64,000 nt of DNA from Absidia repens (Eukaryota; Mucoromycota; Mucoromycetes; Mucorales; Cunninghamellaceae). Of the stretch, positions 57,894-64,000 are shown piece after piece (the stretch's first letter is position 1; every line of letters begins with the position of its first letter). A program made the translations under genes and the position numbers. Below the pieces are notes generated by a model, which did no database searches, had not been told where the DNA came from, and saw only the letters and a program-made list of their open reading frames with translations. The stretch lies in the NCBI GenBank assembly GCA_002105175.1, contig MCGE01000002.1, positions 1,240,001 to 1,304,000 of the forward strand, read 5' to 3'.

Positions 57894-60800
57894 GCTTTCG
57901 TTTAGAGGAGTTACTACTTGGCGGTGGACGACCATCAGATTATGGATACACAAAAGATTCCAACCTGGTGATTGAGGGTACCGATGACGCTGAAGAATTC
58001 AAAACACTGATGGTAAGGCTACTTTTATCTTCATACTATACGTTATAGTTTTAATCAATTGTCTTTTTTGTAATAGAAATCTTTGGATATTATGGGCTTG
58101 GAACACAAGGAAAAACTGGACTTGTTTCGAATTATTGCTGCTATCCTCCATTTGGGAAACCTTACTGTTACTCCGGATTATCGAGGTGATCGGGCTGATA
58201 TTCGTGACTTTGCAGCCGTGGAACGCGTATGTCATTTACTAGGTATACCAGCTCAAGACTTTAAGAATGGGCTTCTATCTCCTCGTATCAAGGCTGGCCG
58301 TGATTGGGTCCATCAGTCGAAATCACCATCACAAGTAAAAGCAAGCTTGGAAGCTCTGGCGAAGACACTCTATGAACGAAATTTTGCAAGCTTGGTGGAG
58401 CAGGTCAACTATGCAATTGATGGGAAGAAGTCATCCGACAACTTGGGGTTTATTGGAGTGCTGGATATCGCTGGGTTTGAAATCTTCGAGGTAACCTATC
58501 ACTTCATTCAATGATGGTAATCGTGTACTCATATGCCCTCAATTCCAACTTTCTGTGTTATCATTTAGGTGAATAGCTTTGAACAATTGTGTATCAACTA
58601 TACCAATGAAAAACTTCAACAATTCTTCAATCACAACATGTTTGTCCTGGAACAAGAAGAATACCAACGGGAAAAAATCAACTGGGACTATATTGATTTT
58701 GGCCTGGATTTGCAACCAACAATTGATCTGATTGAAAAAACAAATGTATGATAGAGTAGTAAATTGGAAAAAAAAGGCAAATGTACAGACAGTGAATGGA
58801 AAGCTGACATAGGTTTATTATTGTAGCCCATTGGTATTCTATCATGCTTGGAAGAAGAATGCGTGGCTCCTCGTGGAAACGATGATCGATTTTTGGAAAA
58901 ACTAAGCAAGATCTGGGACAAAGATGAAGGAGACTCCAAATTCAAGACGACAAGATTCAAGGATGGTTTTGTGGTTAAGCATTATGCTGGAAATGTTGAA
59001 TACTCCACGACTGGATGGATTGACAAGAACAAAGATCCTTTGAACGAAGATATTACACGACTACTGGCTCAGTCAACTCAAAGGCACGTGGCCGGGCTTT
59101 TTGAAGACTATTTGGGCGATGGCATGGCCGAATACAAGGATTCAAAACAGCAACAAAGGGGATTATCATCAACATCATCAGTACCACCACCAGCATCATC
59201 ATCATCTCTCACTTTATTCAAGTTACGAAAAGGTGGCGGCTCGTTCCGTACAGTCGGACAACGACACAAGCAACAACTGCTCTCTTTGATGAACACCTTA
59301 TACATGACACATCCTCATTTTGTACGATGTATTATCCCCAACAACCGTAAACATTCTGGCGAAATTCAAACGAAGCTTGTACTGGATCAACTACGATGCA
59401 ATGGTGTTTTGGAAGGAATTCGTATCTGCAGGAAGGGTTTTCCCAATCGACTGTCTTTTGCTGATTTTAGAAAACGATATGAAATCTTATGTCCTACCAT
59501 ACTCAAACCAAACCAATTCATTGATGGTCGAACAGCGTGTCAGCAACTACTAGATCAAATGGAATTGGGACCTGAAAAATATAGAATTGGAACTACAAAA
59601 ATCTTTTTCAAGGCTACCGTGGTAAGATAACGAAAAAAATAAAAAATAAGATATGGCATCGATGAATGCTTGACCATGTAACTCGATTTTGACTTTTTGT
59701 TTTCGTTTTTGGTTTCTAGCTTGCCGAGTTGGAAGAAGTGCGTGACCGACGGCTAGGTGATTACATGACCGATTTCCAAGCGTACTGCCGCAGATTTATT
59801 TCCCGCCGCCATTTGACAAGATTTGCACGACAAACAGATGCCATCAAAATTATGCAGCGCAATGCCCGTATTTATGTCACACTCCGCGAATGGCCTTGGT
59901 GGAAGATGTATGCTATGTTGAAGCCTCTCAGTGAATTCTATGAAACAGATGCCCTTTTGAAAAAACAAGAAAAGCAAATTCAAGAAATGAAGGAACAGTT
60001 GGAGACTCAGCAGCAGCAAATAAATCAGGTCACAGACCGCAATAAACATCTGGAATTGGAACAAGACGAATTCAGAACACTATTGGAAAGCGAACAAGCA
60101 ATGTCAAGGGACCTTCAAGATAGCAAGCAAAGTTTATTGGAGGATATGACCAATGCTGAAGAACGGCATGATGAAGCAATGGTTGCCCTGGAGGAAGCTC
60201 GTGAGCAGGTGAACTCTCTCAAGCAGCAATTGGAAACCTCGCAGCAGGAAAACGCAGCTCAAGGTGCCATGATTGCTACCTTACATCAAGATATCCGTGA
60301 TTGCAGTGAAGATAATGACAAGATGGCAGCAGAATGTGAAAAATGGTCTGTGGATTATGCCACCATACAGAAAAGTGAAGAGGCTTTAAGGGAAGAAATC
60401 GGACAAAAAGATCAGCATTTAGCATCATTGGAAAAGGAACACGAAGTAAGTGGTACCATATATATATGCATGATAATGTGTACTCACTGGTATTTGGATT
60501 TTTTTTTTTCAATAGTTATTGACTAACAATCATAAGAAGGACACGGCAGATAGCGAAACCAAGCTGTTGGCTTTACAAACGTCCCTAGATGAGCGTCAAT
60601 CGGCATTTGAAAACGAAACAGCAGCAAGAAAACAGGCAGAACAACGGTGCAGTAAATTGGAAGTGCAGTTGGACGAAATTAGAAAAACTTTGGAAATAGA
60701 ATCAACACAGAGGGAAGAATGGGAAGCAAAAAATAACAAGCTCCAGAATGATTGGAATATATTGACGAAGCTGCTGAAATCTGAAGCCGAAGAGACAAGA

Positions 60801-60932
60801 TCTCGAGCTATAAGGTAAGACAGAAAGTGACCTCGGTTTTCTTTTATCTTTTTCTCATTACTGACTTTCCCGTTTGTCGTATATAGACTAGACGATGCAT
60901 TAGCAAACCTGAAATGCGAACTGGACTCTTGA
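56549..60932 (+). CDS. Class II myosin heavy chain with short tail, 1160 aa
   Basis: Twelve exons: 56549-56803, 56871-57014, 57099-57283, 57381-57555, 57645-57804, 57906-58012, 58077-58490, 58569-58745, 58827-59621, 59720-60445, 60516-60814, 60887-60932. An N-terminal SH3-like segment ([14 protein letters not shown]) precedes the motor. The P-loop GESGAGKT is at about 196-203. Switch I is [11 protein letters not shown] with His where Asp is usual, and switch II is [31 protein letters not shown]. Loop 2 is Ser/Pro-rich ([14 protein letters not shown]), then [27 protein letters not shown] and GTTKIFFKA. The lever has two IQ-like segments and the WPWWKMY motif of class II. The tail is a coiled coil of only ~330 residues, much shorter than in S. 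pombe Myo2. Likely a contractile-ring or septum motor. Confidence 0.93.
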
Positions 60933-61899
60933 TTTTTTACTTTTCCCCATTGCACTCATTCCAATCGATTACCCTATTTTTTTTTTTTACCCCAGCCTTT
61001 ATTTATTTACACACATATTCCCAATCATCAGAAAACACTCTACAGTACAATAAAACACTGATTCCGACATACACCACCCCCACCCTTAGTAGTTTAGATC
61101 ATCTCTCCTCCAATGTCTCTTTGTATTTACCTTTTTGTTTTATCCTTGAATCAATAAAATCAATAAAAAACAACTTTTACTACCTATACTATAATGCTTC
61201 ATTTGCTCTTCGACCATTAATTACTTTGTATGCTGCAGTTCCGCAAGAGCGTGAATTCGACTGTCATTGTTGCAGTTTCTTTATTTTTAATTTCAAAGCA
61301 TTCTTATTCTTTTAAAAATTGATCTATTGGGTGTTGGGGAGGGGCGAGTTGTTGCAGTGCGGTTTTTGATCACAATAGACATTGAGTAGGCGTCCCCCTT
61401 GGCGTCAGTTTGGGATTTTCTTTTTTGAATATATCACACGCAAAAATAAAAATAAAAGCAAAACTACGAGTTGGATATATACATCATACTCTGCCTAATG
61501 CAAGTTATGCCGGTGAACACTGTATAGGTTGATTGATAGGAATGATACAGCGGGAAATACAGTCACGTTTAATATTGAGTGAATAGAGATTTCAGCCAGT
61601 TACTATGCTTCTGGGACCAGGGCAAGTGGTTATAAATAAAGCTACAAAGGAATAGTGCAAAATGCTCTATAACGGCAACAACATGCACAATGCGATCTAG
61701 TTTTTTAATTTATTTTATATGATTGATCGAGCAAGAATATGGTAATCTTTGATTGTCGGTAATCTAAAATTATCAACTAGTCTCTGGGTCTTTAAGTAGT
61801 CATGGTGGGTGAACTAGAGAAAAAACTGTTTAGTAAGACACTCACAAAACAGTTATAGTAGCGACATTGGTTACTTTTGATGAGTTGGATGATGTAAAT
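60933..61899. other. 3' flank of the myosin gene, no gene seen
   Basis: AATAAA signals at 61048 and 61151-61165 are plausible poly(A) signals. The rest is AT-rich without a credible ORF. Confidence 0.45.
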
Positions 61900-62560
61900 A
61901 TAAAGACATATTTTATTAAAAGTATTGATCAATAATAAAACTAAAGGAGTAAAGGAATGAGGTTCATTGTAACAGGGAACTGAATGGAAGGATCTACTGG
62001 AGGATGTATGAGGGACACTGATGTGAGATTTGAAGAATGGTCAATACTAATCTAAGAAGATAATTGTAAAATGGGAGCTAATACACTGTCCAAAGTATGA
62101 GCAAGACCAAAGGGACATCTGTTATTGAAGAACAACGCGGTCCATAACAATCAAACGGGATGGTGGAAGTATTAAAAAAAAAGGGGATCTATTGTGCAAA
62201 GCATGAGATAGACTAATGGGACATTTTTCATTAAAGCACATAGAAAGAGACTTATTTTGTTCAGATGTAAATACAAAGAATGATAAGCTAACGTTAAACT
62301 AAGTTAATGGAGGCCTCAAAAAGCCAATTAACGGGAGGGGGGTCTAAATCCTGAATCTAAAATGAAAGCGTTCCACATGCATCTTGTAATCCCTGAGCTA
62401 AAACCCCTTCTAAACTAGTCCTGACAGTAATCTAAGATCAACATAACCCCATAGAAGTTGAATGGTGAAAAAAAATTGAAAGGAAAAAAGAAAATGAAAG
62501 AAAAGAGAGAAGGAAAAAATGGGTGCGGTTATAAAAATAGAGAATCATATGGACGGAATT
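61900..62560 (-). repeat. Dispersed repeat family A, copy 9 (minus strand)
   Basis: On the minus strand: AAATTCCGTCCATATGATTC, pyrimidine-rich tract, CTGTCAGGACTAGTTTAGAAG, GGGATTACAAGATGCATGTGG, CTTTCATTTTAGATTCAGG, TTAACTTAGTTTAACGTTAG, and a tail with TTAGATTAGTATTGACC near 62050. It extends to about 61900. Confidence 0.75.
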
Positions 62561-63568
62561 TAAAAACATTTTTTCGGTCTCTTTGCGTATATTCCTATCG
62601 TAGTCTGATGATATTATATTATCCGTCAATATTAACAAAAAACATATTATTGAAAGAATTTTATTTACGAGAATAATAATCAAGGAACCAAACTAAATAA
62701 TAAACTGAAACTAAAACAAAGCTAATCCTGATTCCAAGCTATTAGTGACATTACGACATAGAGCGCGTCTTACCAAAAGATTTGCCATAAGAAAGAGAGT
62801 ACCTGTTGCTTTGCTCCGAGTTTCTCCTTTATCAATGTATCTATAGACAAAGCCAAAAGATGAACTGAGCACCAAAAAGGAGTAACAACACCACCGTGAT
62901 ATTGTAAGTCGAACGATACCATGATCACTAACGGGACCAGGTTCGTAAAAGTGAAAATATAAACATGCACGCACAGTGGTTGAGCTACCAGTTCTTATGC
63001 ATTCGTGCTATAATATACTTATCTTGAAAGGGTTAATGATATTGGAGACAATTTGGAAGTGGAACAAGACAATAAGTAATAAAGAAGACATGGAGCGGGA
63101 TTCAAACACAATGGTGGTATATATACATTGTATATATTTGGGGGGGGGTGATCACCTTTTTAAGCGCAGGAATCTCGAGCAACACCATCCAATCTGTCAA
63201 AAAAATGTGGGGTACAACATACCACTACGTATAAATATCACATCGCATTGTAGGTTTTTGCGCTTTTTTCCTATATACTCATTTTGAGTCTTTCTTTTTT
63301 TTTTTAATCCTAAAAGCTTTGAGTTATCGATATACAACAAAGGTCTTACTGTGCAATTGATATGGAAAGCCTTCTTCGGAGCGCCGAAAAATACAAGAGA
63401 CGTCAGTGTCAGCTGACTTCCTATATAAAATATCCCCAATCTTTTTCTTTTTGTTTCTGTCTTCTTCTGGAAAAATGCGGGGTCTGAAATGATTTGATGT
63501 CTTTTGTTTTTTTTACTTTTTTTTTTCTTTGTTTCTCAACTGATCTCTATTCTTTACTTGTCGTTAAC
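62561..63568. other. Intergenic, no gene seen
   Basis: AT-rich DNA with a G8 run (63141-63149) and T runs near 63294. The last ~150 bp, with pyrimidine tracts, is probably the promoter/5' UTR of the CHORD gene. Confidence 0.4.
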
Positions 63569-63751
63569 ATGGTCAAATGTACTCATCAAGGATGTTCGAA
63601 GGAATTCGACGACGAAACGAACATTGAAAATGGTAAATATTGAGATGAGGTGAATAGATACGTGTCAGCGTTTGTGCTCATTCGCTAACACCACAATGTT
63701 TTGTTTTGCAGCTTGCCAATTCCATCCAGGTGCTCCTGTTTTCCATGAAGG

Positions 63752-63783
<32 letters not shown>

Positions 63784-64000
63784 ACACTGTGGAAGAAAAG
63801 CACGCTTCAGAAAATATACTTGGCTAACCCCCCTTTTTTTCTTCCTTTCATTCTTATTAGGCTTGAAAGGTTGGTCTTGCTGCAAGAAAAGGGTGGATGA
63901 CTTCGATGAATTCTTACAACTTCCAGGTTGCACTTTTGGTAAACACACAGACGAAAAGCCTGCGGTAAAGGAAACAGCCAAACCCGCGTCAACCACTTTG
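63569..64000 (+). CDS. CHORD-domain protein (5' part; runs off the window)
   Basis: Exons 63569-63632, 63712-63750 and 63861 to beyond 64000. The translated part begins [16 protein letters not shown] and continues [40 protein letters not shown]. This is a complete first CHORD zinc domain with all Cys/His ligands in order. Family members (plant RAR1, animal CHORDC1/melusin, fungal CHORD-CS proteins) are HSP90/SGT1 co-chaperones; a second CHORD and a CS domain would be expected past the window edge. A Lys/Thr-rich linker follows ([13 protein letters not shown]), consistent with that layout. Confidence 0.92.

Overview
The window looks like nuclear DNA of an early-diverging filamentous fungus, most likely Mucoromycota. 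Evidence: nearly every gene is split by short GT-AG introns of roughly 45-100 nt, and intergenic DNA is AT-rich with long A/T homopolymers. The gene set includes fungal housekeeping families such as CHS5 (exomer), BUD22, GOT1, DCD1, ATP2, a class II myosin, FUN14, a DUF2235 hydrolase and a CHORD protein. I could rebuild complete in-frame exon chains for almost all genes. The species assignment is inference.

Layout. 0.4-23.7 kb is gene-bearing: a short-chain dehydrogenase/reductase (SDR), a FUN14 protein, a small secreted 8-cysteine protein, a malic enzyme divergent from a CUE-domain protein, a 1022-aa membrane-anchored amidohydrolase divergent from ATP2 (mitochondrial F1 beta), an 871-aa low-complexity coiled-coil protein, and a second membrane-anchored SDR. 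23.7-45 kb is an accessory island with no intact protein gene that I can support. It holds a decayed Ty3/gypsy retrotransposon (33000-39616), two copies of a 931-bp hAT-like non-autonomous transposon with perfect 8-bp target duplications (one nested in the retrotransposon), three solo LTRs with 5-bp target duplications, two minisatellites, a long inverted repeat, several dispersed repeat families and one tRNA-Ala(AGC) gene. 45.6-64 kb is gene-rich again: a DUF4203-like membrane protein, GOT1, DUF2235 hydrolase, BUD22, CHS5, DCD1, myosin II and the 5' part of a CHORD gene that runs off the end.

The genes do not form a cluster with one pathway. Loose themes are secretion and cell wall (GOT1, CHS5, myosin II, CE9-like amidohydrolase) and mitochondria/central metabolism (ATP2, malic enzyme, FUN14). 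I found no new enzymatic or defence system. The most novel material is in the repeats: the hAT-like element built from ~70-bp units with a 16-bp palindrome, and a dispersed repeat family of at least nine units, two of which abut gene 5' ends. All boundaries were read by eye; no alignment or database search was run.
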